Shown: in pieces, positions 17,224 through 25,454 of the stretch | How the letters are laid out: the number at the start of each line of letters is the position of its first letter | How positions within the stretch are numbered: the stretch's first letter is position 1 | NCBI RefSeq assembly: GCF_025567405.1 | Contig: NZ_JAOQKJ010000011.1 | Coordinates: forward strand, 22,235 to 86,234 | Length of the DNA stretch: 64,000 nucleotides | Origin: Suilimivivens aceti | GTDB taxonomy: Bacteria > Bacillota > Clostridia > Lachnospirales > Lachnospiraceae | Direction of reading: 5' to 3' | Translations under genes and position numbers: made by a program | Notes under the pieces: model-generated | Seen by the model: the letters and a program-made list of their open reading frames with translations, nothing else | What the model was told of the DNA's origin: nothing | Database searches by the model: none

Positions 17224-17556
17224 TCACTGCCGGTGGATTTTTATTTTGTCGCAATCCGAAAAGCTGCAGATCCTGTACATATTCTTACGGCTGATCGCCC
17301 CAAGCTCTTCCAGGGTATTGATCATTCGATATACAGTAGCAGTTCCGATCTTCGGATCCAGACTGGAGGCTTTGAAATAGATCTCCTTACAGCAGGAGCA
17401 TTCTGATCCAAGGATCACATCAAGAAGTATCATTCTCTGTTTGGTGATCCGACATCCTCTTTCCTTCATTTTCCGGACAATCATCTCTTTCTGCTGCACA
17501 ACGGTATGGTACTGTTCTGCTTCCTGAGACATTTCTTTTGTTACTTCCTGTACCAT
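17224..17556 (-). CDS. Short Fur-type winged-helix regulator downstream of feoB
   Basis: 110 aa. Residues about 28-92 match the DNA-binding half of Fur-family repressors (MKERGCRITKQRMILLDVI, then GTATVYRMINTLEELGAI). The C-terminal dimerisation and metal-sensing half, usually about 60 residues with HHDH/CxxC motifs, is missing; only a short tail with SDCDK remains. It follows feoB by 14 bases and so occupies the position of FeoC, the small winged-helix partner of FeoB in gammaproteobacteria. It could regulate the operon or bind FeoB. The CxxC-like ECSCC at about 53-57 is notable. Confidence 0.8.
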   Translation of the reverse strand: MVQEVTKEMSQEAEQYHTVVQQKEMIVRKMKERGCRITKQRMILLDVILGSECSCCKEIYFKASSLDPKIGTATVYRMINTLEELGAISRKNMYRICSFSDCDKIKIHRQ

Positions 17557-17570
17557 ACAACCTCCTTTTC

Positions 17571-19742
17571 TTATGCCTGGTTTTTCAGAATCTTTTCACC
17601 ATTAAAGGATAAGGAATTGCTTTCCTTATAAGGACGGAACAACAGATAAAGGATCGCTGCTATAAACACAAAGGCTACAACTGTTCCCAGTCCGAAAGCA
17701 CCTGTTGTGATCAGTGTACCGATCTGATAGATGCAAAGTGCTACTACATAAGCAAGTCCGCACTGATATCCGATTGCAAACCAGAACCATTTGACATTGT
17801 TCATCTCACGCTTGATCGCACCCATGGCTGCGAAGCAGGGAGCACACAGAAGGTTAAATACCAGGAATCCATACGCTGCAACAGGAGTCATAACCTGTGC
17901 CAGGCTTCCCCAGATTTCTGAGCCATCTTCTGCAACCTCAGCAAAGCCAAAGAGCAGACCGAAGGTTGCTACGACATTTTCCTTTGCGATCAGTCCGCTG
18001 ACAGCTGCCACTGCCATCTTCCAGCCTTCACCAGCCTGGGTCCAGCCAAGGGGAGCAAAGATCCATGCGATCGCAGAACCGATCTTAGCGAGGATACTTG
18101 CATCAAGCTGCTCAGCCTCCAGCATGCCAAAGCTTCCATCAACCCATCCAAAGCTCATCAGGAACCAGAGAATAATAGTGGAAAGAAGGATGATCGTACC
18201 AGCCTTCTTAATGAAGGACCAGCCTCTCTCCCATACACTTCTTAAAACATTGCCAACGGTAGGCCAGTGATAGGCAGGCAGCTCCATAACGAAGGGTGCC
18301 GGATCACCTGCAAACATTTTTGTCTTCTTTAAAATAATACCGGAACAGATGATCGCAGCCACACCTACGAAGTATGCACTCCATGAAACCCAGCCTGCAT
18401 TATCAAAGAATGCACCTGCGATCAGGGCAATAATGGGAAGCTTGGCACCACAGGGAACAAATGTGGTTGTCATGATCGTCATCTTACGGTCTCTGTCGTT
18501 CTCGATCGTACGGGAGGCCATAACACCGGGAACGCCGCATCCGGAGCCGATCAGCATAGGGATAAAGCTCTTTCCGGAAAGGCCGAATTTACGGAAGATA
18601 CGATCCATGATAAATGCAACACGAGCCATGTAACCACAGGATTCCAGGAATGCCAGGAACAGGAACAGCACCAGCATCTGAGGTACGAAGCCAAGTACGG
18701 CACCAACACCAGAGATCACACCATCTACGATCAGTCCTGTCAGCCAGTCAGCACATCCGATATTCTCGAACAGTGTCTGCGCACCGGGAATGATCCACTC
18801 GCCAAACAGGGTATCATTGGTCCAGTCTGTCAGGAATGCACCAACGGTTGTTACGGAAACATAATAAACAAGGAACATCACTACAGCAAAGATAGGAAGT
18901 GCTGCCCACCTGTTAGTAACGATCTTATCGATCTTATCAGATGTTGTCAGCTTCTCTTTCTTGTTTGCCTTGGTTACGCACTCACCCATAATAGAGGAAA
19001 TGTAAACATATCTTTCATTTGTGATAATACTTTCGGTATCATCATCAAATTTATCTTCCAGCTCTTTGATCTGCGCTGATACATCAGGAGCCTGTTTCAT
19101 CAGCTCTGAGATCTTGTCATCCTTTTCCAGAAGCTTGATTGCGAAAAATCTCCTCTGCTCCTCTGCAATATCGGACCCAAGCTTACCTTCTACTGCTGTG
19201 ATCACATCCTCCACCTCTTTTGCAAAGCTGTGGACATGAGGGGTTTCCTGTTTCTGCTGTGCAAGCGCTACTGCCTTTTCTGCTGCCTTTTCGATACCGG
19301 TTCCCTTCAGGGCAGAGATCGGAACTACCTCGCAGCCAAGCTTCTTTCCAAGCTTATCCATATGTACCTTATCACCACTTTTATCAACGATATCCATCAT
19401 ATTGACAGCCATGACAACCGGGATCCCAAGCTCCATGATCTGTGTGGAAAGATACAGGTTTCTTTCAATATTAGTACCATCTACGATATTGATGATCGCA
19501 TCTGGTCTTTCAGCGATCAGATAGTTTCTTGCTACAACCTCCTCCAGTGTATAAGGGGACAGGGAATAGATACCCGGTAAGTCCATGATGGTAACATCCT
19601 TGTGTCCCTTCAGCTTTCCTTCTTTTTTCTCTACTGTTACACCAGGCCAGTTTCCAACGAACTGATTGGAACCGGTCAGTGCATTGAACAATGTGGTCTT
19701 ACCACAGTTCGGATTTCCTGCCAATGCGATTTTAACTGACAT
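17571..19742 (-). CDS. feoB: Ferrous iron transporter FeoB
   Basis: 723-aa GTPase-membrane fusion that imports Fe(II). N-terminal G domain: G1 GNPNCGKTT (9-17), G3 MDLPGIYSLSP, G4-like VMAVNMMD. The helical GDI-like linker spans about 170-270. The membrane part has two Gate regions, including FVPQMLVLFLFLAFLESCGYMAR-type and GSGCGVPGVMASR segments. Start set at ATG 19742 with AGGAG just upstream, removing 12 residues of leader from the open frame. Preceded by two feoA genes and a TTAG-N6-CTAA site; followed by the Fur-type protein. Confidence 0.97.
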   Translation of the reverse strand: MSVKIALAGNPNCGKTTLFNALTGSNQFVGNWPGVTVEKKEGKLKGHKDVTIMDLPGIYSLSPYTLEEVVARNYLIAERPDAIINIVDGTNIERNLYLSTQIMELGIPVVMAVNMMDIVDKSGDKVHMDKLGKKLGCEVVPISALKGTGIEKAAEKAVALAQQKQETPHVHSFAKEVEDVITAVEGKLGSDIAEEQRRFFAIKLLEKDDKISELMKQAPDVSAQIKELEDKFDDDTESIITNERYVYISSIMGECVTKANKKEKLTTSDKIDKIVTNRWAALPIFAVVMFLVYYVSVTTVGAFLTDWTNDTLFGEWIIPGAQTLFENIGCADWLTGLIVDGVISGVGAVLGFVPQMLVLFLFLAFLESCGYMARVAFIMDRIFRKFGLSGKSFIPMLIGSGCGVPGVMASRTIENDRDRKMTIMTTTFVPCGAKLPIIALIAGAFFDNAGWVSWSAYFVGVAAIICSGIILKKTKMFAGDPAPFVMELPAYHWPTVGNVLRSVWERGWSFIKKAGTIILLSTIILWFLMSFGWVDGSFGMLEAEQLDASILAKIGSAIAWIFAPLGWTQAGEGWKMAVAAVSGLIAKENVVATFGLLFGFAEVAEDGSEIWGSLAQVMTPVAAYGFLVFNLLCAPCFAAMGAIKREMNNVKWFWFAIGYQCGLAYVVALCIYQIGTLITTGAFGLGTVVAFVFIAAILYLLFRPYKESNSLSFNGEKILKNQA

Positions 19743-19758
19743 ATCTCTCCTCTTTTCC

Positions 19759-19818
19759 TGTACCTGTATGGTACACATTTGATGTTATTCGCTTGATACT
19801 TAGATTAGTTTTGACTAA
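19759..19818 (-). promoter_or_regulatory. feoB leader: TTAG-N6-CTAA site and hairpin
   Basis: The 98-base space between the second feoA and feoB holds TTAG-TTTTGA-CTAA (19805-19818), the same TTAG-N6-CTAA layout that overlaps the promoter before the first feoA. It is flanked by further TTAG/CTAA half-sites. Nearer the start codon, TGTACC-TGTAT-GGTACA (19759-19775) is a 17-bp palindrome that could form a hairpin close to the ribosome-binding site. A DtxR- or Fur-like regulator is plausible; its identity is inference. Confidence 0.5.
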
Positions 19819-19840
19819 CATTTAGCTAAAAAATAAATGC

Positions 19841-20062
19841 CTACTCCACCTGGATCATTTCGGCATCTGCTTTACGCAAGGATAATTCATATCCTCTTAC
19901 GGTAACCTCAACCGGATCACCAAGAGGTGCTACTTTCCTTACATAAATCTCTACACCCTTTGTGATTCCCATATCCATGATACGTCTCTTCACAGGGCCT
20001 TCTCCTGTCAGCTTTGTCACCTTGACAGTCTGCCCACAGGCAACTTCTTTTAATGTTTTCAT
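19841..20062 (-). CDS. feoA: FeoA-domain protein (distal)
   Basis: 73-aa SH3-like FeoA protein (TLKEVACGQTVKVTKLTG at the start, RRIMDMGITKGVEIYVRKVAPLGDPVEV through the centre, LSLRKADAEMI at the end). FeoA supports iron uptake by FeoB in the cytosol. Start at ATG 20062 with AGGAG 5 bases upstream; a longer frame to 20119 has no site and overlaps the other feoA. It lies 13 bases after the first feoA stop. Confidence 0.92.
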   Translation of the reverse strand: MKTLKEVACGQTVKVTKLTGEGPVKRRIMDMGITKGVEIYVRKVAPLGDPVEVTVRGYELSLRKADAEMIQVE

Positions 20063-20075
20063 AGCAGCTCCTTTT

Positions 20076-20288
20076 CTAAACCATAATTTTATTTGCCATA
20101 TCCTTGCCGATCGCAACACGTGAATCCTTTATATTCACGATCATGTTTCCATCCGTCTCGGATATCACAGTTACTGTTCCACCGACTACAAAACCAAGAT
20201 TCTCCAGAAAACGTCTTGTTTCCTCCTTGCCGCCAACCTTTTTGATCACATTCGGTTTCCCGGCTTCCATCATTGATAAAGGCATCAT
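20076..20288 (-). CDS. feoA: FeoA-domain protein (proximal)
   Basis: 70-aa second FeoA-type protein (MMPLSMMEAGKPNVIKKVGG, then RFLENLGFVVGGTVTVISE and IKDSRVAIGKDMANKIMV). It is the first gene of the feo operon. Two in-frame ATGs occur at 20288 and 20285, both after AGGAGG. Tandem feoA copies are frequent in clostridia; each may form a homodimer or the two may pair. Directly upstream are a Fur-like box and a promoter covered by a TTAG-N6-CTAA palindrome. Confidence 0.92.
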   Translation of the reverse strand: MMPLSMMEAGKPNVIKKVGGKEETRRFLENLGFVVGGTVTVISETDGNMIVNIKDSRVAIGKDMANKIMV

Positions 20289-20301
20289 ACCATCCTCCTT
20301 T

Positions 20302-20320
20302 GTTAATGAGAATCATTATC
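20302..20320 (-). promoter_or_regulatory. Fur-like box of feo operon
   Basis: On the minus strand GATAATGATTCTCATTAAC matches the classical 19-bp Fur box (GATAATGATAATCATTATC) at 16 of 19 positions. It lies about 15 bases downstream of the -10 and just before the ribosome-binding site, where bound repressor would block early elongation. A full-length Fur is not in the window; the short Fur-type protein downstream of feoB is a candidate. Confidence 0.75.
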
Positions 20321-20333
20321 CCGTCTTCGGTAG

Positions 20334-20364
20334 TTAGTATATGCTAATCGTCATTAGATGTCAA
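20334..20364 (-). promoter_or_regulatory. feo promoter with overlapping TTAG-N6-CTAA operator
   Basis: Minus-strand TTGACA (20359-20364 on +), exactly 17-base spacer, TATACT (20336-20341). The near-palindrome TTAG-TATATG-CTAA (20334-20347) covers the -10 element, so a bound regulator would exclude polymerase. The arrangement of this site plus the downstream Fur-like box gives two independent control points for iron uptake. Confidence 0.75.
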
Positions 20365-20401
20365 TAACTTTTTTGTAAAAATATGCACAGGAAAATGCCT
20401 A

Positions 20402-21094
20402 TCAGCCTCTCTCCGAAGAAAGCCACTGTCTGACGGCATCTGCGTCACTGCAGATGCCCATGCAAACCAGCCTGTGCATAGCCTGCATTTCTGCCTCCTG
20501 CGCCGCTGCCATCTTCTGCACTGCTGCTGTCTTCTGCACTGCTGTCGTCCTCTGTGCTCTGACACTGTTATTACTGAGCATCATCCCATAACAGAAGATT
20601 CTGGAAAGAGCATTCCTTGCAAGGAACTGCAGCATTTCTTCCGAAAGCGGCGGTGTGAAATGCTCTGCTTCAAATACTGCCTCCAAAAGCTCTAATGGCG
20701 GATTTTTACTGTTATTTTCCACTTCCTGCTGCCGGATCCTCTTTCCAATAACAGAATCCATGCTCATGGTATTGGCAAGCCGCATCAGACAGTCTGCTTT
20801 ACTGATCTCCTTTTCCATTTTTCCAAGGAGAAAATCTATCTTTTCATACAATGTTTTCTGTTCTGTGATCCCCTGATAGATCCAGTGACAATACTGCTCT
20901 ACGTTGTAGCAGATGGATCTGGCGATCATATCTTCCTTATCTGAAAAGTAACCGTAGGCTGTTCCCTTGCCGATTCCCGCCTTTGCTGTGATCTCTGAAA
21001 CAGTCAGTCCTGAAAGATCTGCCCCCTCCATAAACAGATCAACGACCGCCTGATATATAGCTTTTTCCTTTACAGTAGGTGTTTCTTTATTCAT
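20402..21094 (-). CDS. TetR/AcrR-family repressor of RND pump
   Basis: 230 aa. N-terminal TetR helix-turn-helix at about residues 8-55 (KAIYQAVVDLFMEGAD, then TVSEITAKAGIGKGTAYGYFSDKEDM). The rest is a variable ligand-binding domain; a late stretch rich in Ala/Gln/Thr repeats (TTAVQKTAAVQKMAAAQEA near 190-210) is odd and looks like local duplication. Its ATG lies 8 bases inside the end of the RND gene, so it is translationally coupled and placed second in its operon. The likely operator is the palindrome at 25348-25359 before the pump, giving autoregulation. Confidence 0.88.
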   Translation of the reverse strand: MNKETPTVKEKAIYQAVVDLFMEGADLSGLTVSEITAKAGIGKGTAYGYFSDKEDMIARSICYNVEQYCHWIYQGITEQKTLYEKIDFLLGKMEKEISKADCLMRLANTMSMDSVIGKRIRQQEVENNSKNPPLELLEAVFEAEHFTPPLSEEMLQFLARNALSRIFCYGMMLSNNSVRAQRTTAVQKTAAVQKMAAAQEAEMQAMHRLVCMGICSDADAVRQWLSSERG

Positions 21095-24000
21095 CAGCCT
21101 GCTCCTTTTTTCCTTCTTTCAGAAACAATTTCTTCCTGCTACGCTTTCCCCTCTCTTTTCCTCTCGAGAAAACATCATAAATACAGGGGATCACGATCAG
21201 GGTAAGTAATGTGCCATAAGTCAGTCCACCAATGGTTACCACCGACATTGGCCTTGACATATCTGCACCCATATCATGACTGAATACCATGGTGGAAAGA
21301 GCCAGTATCGTGGTCATGGCTGTCATCAATACCGGACGCATTCTGGTTCTTCCCGCTGTCATGATCGCCTCTTTCTTTTCCATACCCTGTGCACGGAGCT
21401 GGTTGATGTAATCTACCAGCACGATACCATTATTTACAATGATACCTGACAGCATGACAAAGCCGATCAGTGCGATCACACTGACTTCGCTTCCGCTGAT
21501 CAGCAGTCCAAGGAAACCGCCGGTAAATGCCAGTGGAATGGTGAACATGATGATAAACGGTGACAGCAATGACTGAAACTGTGCTACCATGATCAGGTAC
21601 ATGAAGATCAGTGCAAGGATCAGCATCAGATATAACTGCTGCATGGCATCTGTGATCGTTTCATTTTCACCGGTCATTTCAATGGTATAACCATCCGGCA
21701 GCTCATAATCTTCCAGTGCCTTTTCCACTGCATCAGAAACAAGTCCAATATTATAGCCATCTGCCAGCTGCGCTGTTACCGGAATATATCTGGTCTGGTT
21801 CAGTCTGTTTACGGACATGGATGTTTCTGTATCTTCAAAGGCGGCAAGCTCTGAAAGCTTCACTGTTTCCTTGCTGCCATCATTCTTTGTGCGGTCAAGT
21901 GTCAGATCTTTTACCAGCTCCCTGGTAAGTGTCATATCCTCTGCGTTCTTTACATATACATCATAATCACGGATCTCAGTTTCCAGGGAGGTTGCACTGG
22001 TAGCTGCCGCAAGCTTACCCTGTATCTGCTGGAATACCTGTGCCACCGTAAATCCATGTTCGATTGCCTTATCTCTGTCAACAATGATCCGCAGCTCCCC
22101 GGTACTTTCCTCAAGACCATCTGAAACCTCTGTGGTTCCTTCCACACCTTCTACAATCCCGGCTACCTCCTTAGCCAGCTCCTGCAGGGTATCCAGCTCT
22201 CTTCCTTTGATCTGTACTGTGATGCCGCTTCCTCCCATGGCACTCATATCCATGCTTGAGGTTTCAATGGCGATCTCCGCATCCTCTCTCTCTACAATAT
22301 CTGAAATTCTGTTTTCGATCTCATCCGCGATCACTTCATTGGTTCTCTTTTTATTCTCATCAAGTGAAATATATACAGCAGTTTCATTGGTGGAGGAATT
22401 CCCGTTTCCTGTCAGCATAGTCAGGGAAGAAGCATTTGCCATGGCACCAACATCCACTACCTCATCAATTTCTGCAATTTTATAAAGTATTTCATCTGTC
22501 ACCTCTCCTGTATGGGAAAGTGGTGTATCCTTCGGCAGGGTCACTGTCATGGAGATCTGTGTACTGTCCATATCCGGCATGAAGGCAGTTCCCTTTGCAA
22601 AGGCTGCCGCCGCACTTCCAACCAGCAGTACGAGCACCAGCAGGAATACCACAGGCTTTGTCTTAAGTGCAAGTGCCAGTACCTTTTCATAAGCTTTAAT
22701 CAAACCACCAAAGAACCTTCCATCCTCTTTTGGGGTTACTCTGGAAAGTACACCGGATGCCATAGCCGGCACTACGGTCAGAGCCACGATCAGGCTGGCA
22801 AGCAGGGAATACGCAATGGTCAGTCCCATATCCACAAAGAGCTGCCTGGTAATTCCTTCAGTAAATACAATAGGAAGGAATACACACACGGTTGTCAGCG
22901 TGGATGCAAGAATCGCACCTGCTACCTCCCCGGCACCCTGAATAGCTGCCTCTTTGGCTGAATATCCTTCTCCCCGCAGCCTGTATATGTTCTCAATAAC
23001 TACGATAGAGTTGTCCACCAGCATTCCTACACCAAGGGCAAGTCCTGACAGGGAGATCACATTCAGGGTCACACCACTGAAATACATACAGACAATAGCT
23101 GTGATCAGACTGATCGGGATGGACACAGCAACTACCATGGTAGGTCTGATATCCTTCAGGAAAAGGATCAGGATCAGGATCGCCAGCAGCGCTCCCACCA
23201 GTACGTTGTTGATAATGGAATCCATAACAAGATCTATATAAATGCCCTGATCCATCAGCGTGATCAGTGTCAGCTTTTCATTTTCCTCCTGCAGATCCTT
23301 GAACTTCTCCTTGATCCTGTCAGAAACATCGCCAGTAGAATACCCCGTCTGCTTCTGGATGGTCAGCATGACACCTGGATTACCATTGACATTGGTGTAA
23401 ATGTCTGCGGAATTGTCTGTCATAAAGACGTCTGCTACATCCTCCAGATAAATAATGTCCACACCATCCATCTCGGTATTCATGATCGGCATTTTCTTCA
23501 GAGCTTCTACATCCTCCGGCTTGTCACCTACCCTTACAAGATAGTCAATGCCATCCTCTGTCACATATCCTGCCGGCATGGAAAAATTCTGGGCTGCCAG
23601 TAGGGATTTTACTGTACTTACCGTTAAAATACCATTCATATCTGCCTGATCGTAGGCGTTCTGTCTGTTTTCTTCCAGATCCTCTTCACTCTCTGCAAGC
23701 TGCTTTAAGGAATCCTGCAGCTTCTTTGCTGATTCATTCAGCTGCTCCTCGCCTTCCTTTAGCTGTTCCCAGCCGGAATCAATCTGTTCCTGTCCGGACT
23801 CGATCTGCTTCTGCCCGGATTCCAGCTGCTTTTCACTGGCTTCTATCTGGGCTTCTGCTGTCGTGATCTGCATTTCACCAAGGCTGATCGTAGTCTGGGC
23901 GTTGGCAAACTCAATCGCCGCCGTCAGATTTCCCTTATAAAGCTCTGTCAGACCGCTGTCCAGCTTGGCAATATTTCCTTCGATCTCGGAAAGGACTGAC

Positions 24001-25307
24001 TGCATACTGGCTATGTAAGCATCCGCGCCAAGACCGCCGGTGTTGGCGTTGAGGCTGGCTTCCATGTTGGTGATCGTTGTCTTTGTTTCTGTCTTTTGCT
24101 GCGTTGCAGCATTTTCTATCGCTGTAAGTGCTGTTAAAGCTTCAACTGCACTGGAAGTTTCAGTTAAAGCACAGGGAACTTCCATGGAAGCTGCTAATGC
24201 ATTAATCTGTTCTGCTGTTGCTGCATTAATATTGCCAGATGCTGGCACCATAGTCTTCAATCCAGCTATACCCGTAAGAACTGTATCTATCTGGGAAACA
24301 CCAGCTTTCGCCTTCTTAATTCCGTCTTCCAGAGACTTTACGGTAGTGATCTGGGAGGTAATATGCACCTTGCTGGCTTCCAGATCAGCCTTTGCCGTCA
24401 GCAGCTCCTTCTCTGCCTGTGCCAGCTTCTCAGTGCTTTCACTCTTTTTGGAATAAAGCTCATTCTTTCCTTCTTCCAGCTTCGTCTTGTTCTCTGCAAG
24501 CTCAGCCTTGCCGTCAGCAAGCTTCTGCCTGCTGTCTTCCAGTTCTTTTTTATTCTTATCCAGCTCTTCCTGACTGTCGTTCAGCTGCTGTCTGGATTCA
24601 TCAAGATCTGCACGGGAATCGTTCAGCTTTTCCTGTCCGTCATAAATCTCCTGTCTGCCATCGGCAAGCTGCTGCTCTGCATCCTTCAGTTCTTCATCGA
24701 TCGAACCAAATACCTGCTCATTGATCGCATCGATCTTATCCTGTCTGATGATGACATTTACACTTTCCTCGATCAGACCGGTGGCACTGGCTGATGCAAC
24801 GCCTTCTATACTCTCCAGATCAGGTATGACCGTATTCTGCGTGATATCCGTTACCTCTGCATTCGTCATTCCCTCACCGCCAACTGCTGCGATCATGACC
24901 GGCAGCATATCCGGGTTCAGCTTCATAATGATCGGATTGCCTATATCATCACTCCAGTAGCTTTTGATCTGATCCAGATTCTCCCGTATTTCCAGCGAAA
25001 CGGCATTCATATCTGCGGACTGTGCAAACTCCAGAATGACCATGGAGTAGTTTTCACTGGATACCGAACTGATGCTTTCGATATTGCTGACTGTTGCCAT
25101 GGAGCCTTCCACCGGCTGCGTTACAGTCATTTCCACTGTTTCCGGACTGGCTCCCGGATATGTAGTCATAACGATCACATAAGGAAGGCTGATATTGGGC
25201 AGCAGATCAGTGCTCATCTTCATCATGGATACCACTCCAAGAACGATCACCAGAACCACTGCTACCAGCACAGTATAAGGTTTCTTTACGCTAAATTTCC
25301 CCAGCAT
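21087..25307 (-). CDS. RND-family efflux transporter with large coiled-coil insertion
   Basis: 1406 aa, about 350 longer than AcrB-like RND proteins. TM1 near 12-30, then porter domain, then an inserted segment (about 205-560) of heptad-like repeats such as LADGRQEIYDGQEKLND and ESGQKQIESGQEQIDSG, predicted coiled coil, then the remaining TMs with the SISLITAIVCMYFSG and GVGMLVDNSIVVIENIYRL segments and a duplicated second half. In a bacterium without an outer membrane the coiled coil may span the wall, replacing a separate adaptor. It probably exports drugs, lipids or bile-type compounds. The TetR gene follows directly. Confidence 0.92.
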   Translation of the reverse strand: MLGKFSVKKPYTVLVAVVLVIVLGVVSMMKMSTDLLPNISLPYVIVMTTYPGASPETVEMTVTQPVEGSMATVSNIESISSVSSENYSMVILEFAQSADMNAVSLEIRENLDQIKSYWSDDIGNPIIMKLNPDMLPVMIAAVGGEGMTNAEVTDITQNTVIPDLESIEGVASASATGLIEESVNVIIRQDKIDAINEQVFGSIDEELKDAEQQLADGRQEIYDGQEKLNDSRADLDESRQQLNDSQEELDKNKKELEDSRQKLADGKAELAENKTKLEEGKNELYSKKSESTEKLAQAEKELLTAKADLEASKVHITSQITTVKSLEDGIKKAKAGVSQIDTVLTGIAGLKTMVPASGNINAATAEQINALAASMEVPCALTETSSAVEALTALTAIENAATQQKTETKTTITNMEASLNANTGGLGADAYIASMQSVLSEIEGNIAKLDSGLTELYKGNLTAAIEFANAQTTISLGEMQITTAEAQIEASEKQLESGQKQIESGQEQIDSGWEQLKEGEEQLNESAKKLQDSLKQLAESEEDLEENRQNAYDQADMNGILTVSTVKSLLAAQNFSMPAGYVTEDGIDYLVRVGDKPEDVEALKKMPIMNTEMDGVDIIYLEDVADVFMTDNSADIYTNVNGNPGVMLTIQKQTGYSTGDVSDRIKEKFKDLQEENEKLTLITLMDQGIYIDLVMDSIINNVLVGALLAILILILFLKDIRPTMVVAVSIPISLITAIVCMYFSGVTLNVISLSGLALGVGMLVDNSIVVIENIYRLRGEGYSAKEAAIQGAGEVAGAILASTLTTVCVFLPIVFTEGITRQLFVDMGLTIAYSLLASLIVALTVVPAMASGVLSRVTPKEDGRFFGGLIKAYEKVLALALKTKPVVFLLVLVLLVGSAAAAFAKGTAFMPDMDSTQISMTVTLPKDTPLSHTGEVTDEILYKIAEIDEVVDVGAMANASSLTMLTGNGNSSTNETAVYISLDENKKRTNEVIADEIENRISDIVEREDAEIAIETSSMDMSAMGGSGITVQIKGRELDTLQELAKEVAGIVEGVEGTTEVSDGLEESTGELRIIVDRDKAIEHGFTVAQVFQQIQGKLAAATSATSLETEIRDYDVYVKNAEDMTLTRELVKDLTLDRTKNDGSKETVKLSELAAFEDTETSMSVNRLNQTRYIPVTAQLADGYNIGLVSDAVEKALEDYELPDGYTIEMTGENETITDAMQQLYLMLILALIFMYLIMVAQFQSLLSPFIIMFTIPLAFTGGFLGLLISGSEVSVIALIGFVMLSGIIVNNGIVLVDYINQLRAQGMEKKEAIMTAGRTRMRPVLMTAMTTILALSTMVFSHDMGADMSRPMSVVTIGGLTYGTLLTLIVIPCIYDVFSRGKERGKRSRKKLFLKEGKKEQADE

Positions 25308-25347
25308 TTCCTACTCCTCTTTCATACCTGATAAATTTTCTCATTTT

Positions 25348-25359
25348 CCGACCGGTCGG
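25348..25359. promoter_or_regulatory. TetR-type operator before RND gene
   Basis: CCGACCGGTCGG is a perfect 12-bp palindrome and stands out by its G+C content from its surroundings. It lies about 15 bases after the RND promoter -10 and 41 bases before the start codon. GACCGGTC-type cores are common TetR-family sites, and the TetR gene is in the same operon. Confidence 0.75.
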
Positions 25360-25373
25360 ACGGAACTACTGAC

Positions 25374-25402
25374 AGTATAAAAGCAGGAAAAAGAAATGTC
25401 AA
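25374..25402 (-). promoter_or_regulatory. RND operon promoter
   Basis: Minus-strand TTGACA (25397-25402 on +), 17-base spacer, TATACT (25374-25379). The predicted start near 25366 puts the palindromic operator within the first 20 transcribed bases. The promoter is nested in the terminator hairpin of the preceding gene. Confidence 0.75.
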
Positions 25403-25421
25403 TAACTTCCTTTTTCCTGCT
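25376..25421 (-). terminator. Terminator after LiaF-like gene
   Basis: AGCAGGAAAAAG (25382-25393) pairs with CTTTTTCCTGCT (25410-25421); read on the minus strand the stem is followed by TTTTATA. It ends the LytTR/LiaF-like transcript. Its loop and 3' arm overlap the RND promoter. Confidence 0.65.
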
Positions 25422-25454
25422 CTGATCCTCTCACGTTATGATCTGATTTCTGCT

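Noticed and set aside
22084..22961. Rightward open frames of 130-150 codons inside the RND gene
   Set aside because: Antisense shadows of a clear 1406-residue coding region.
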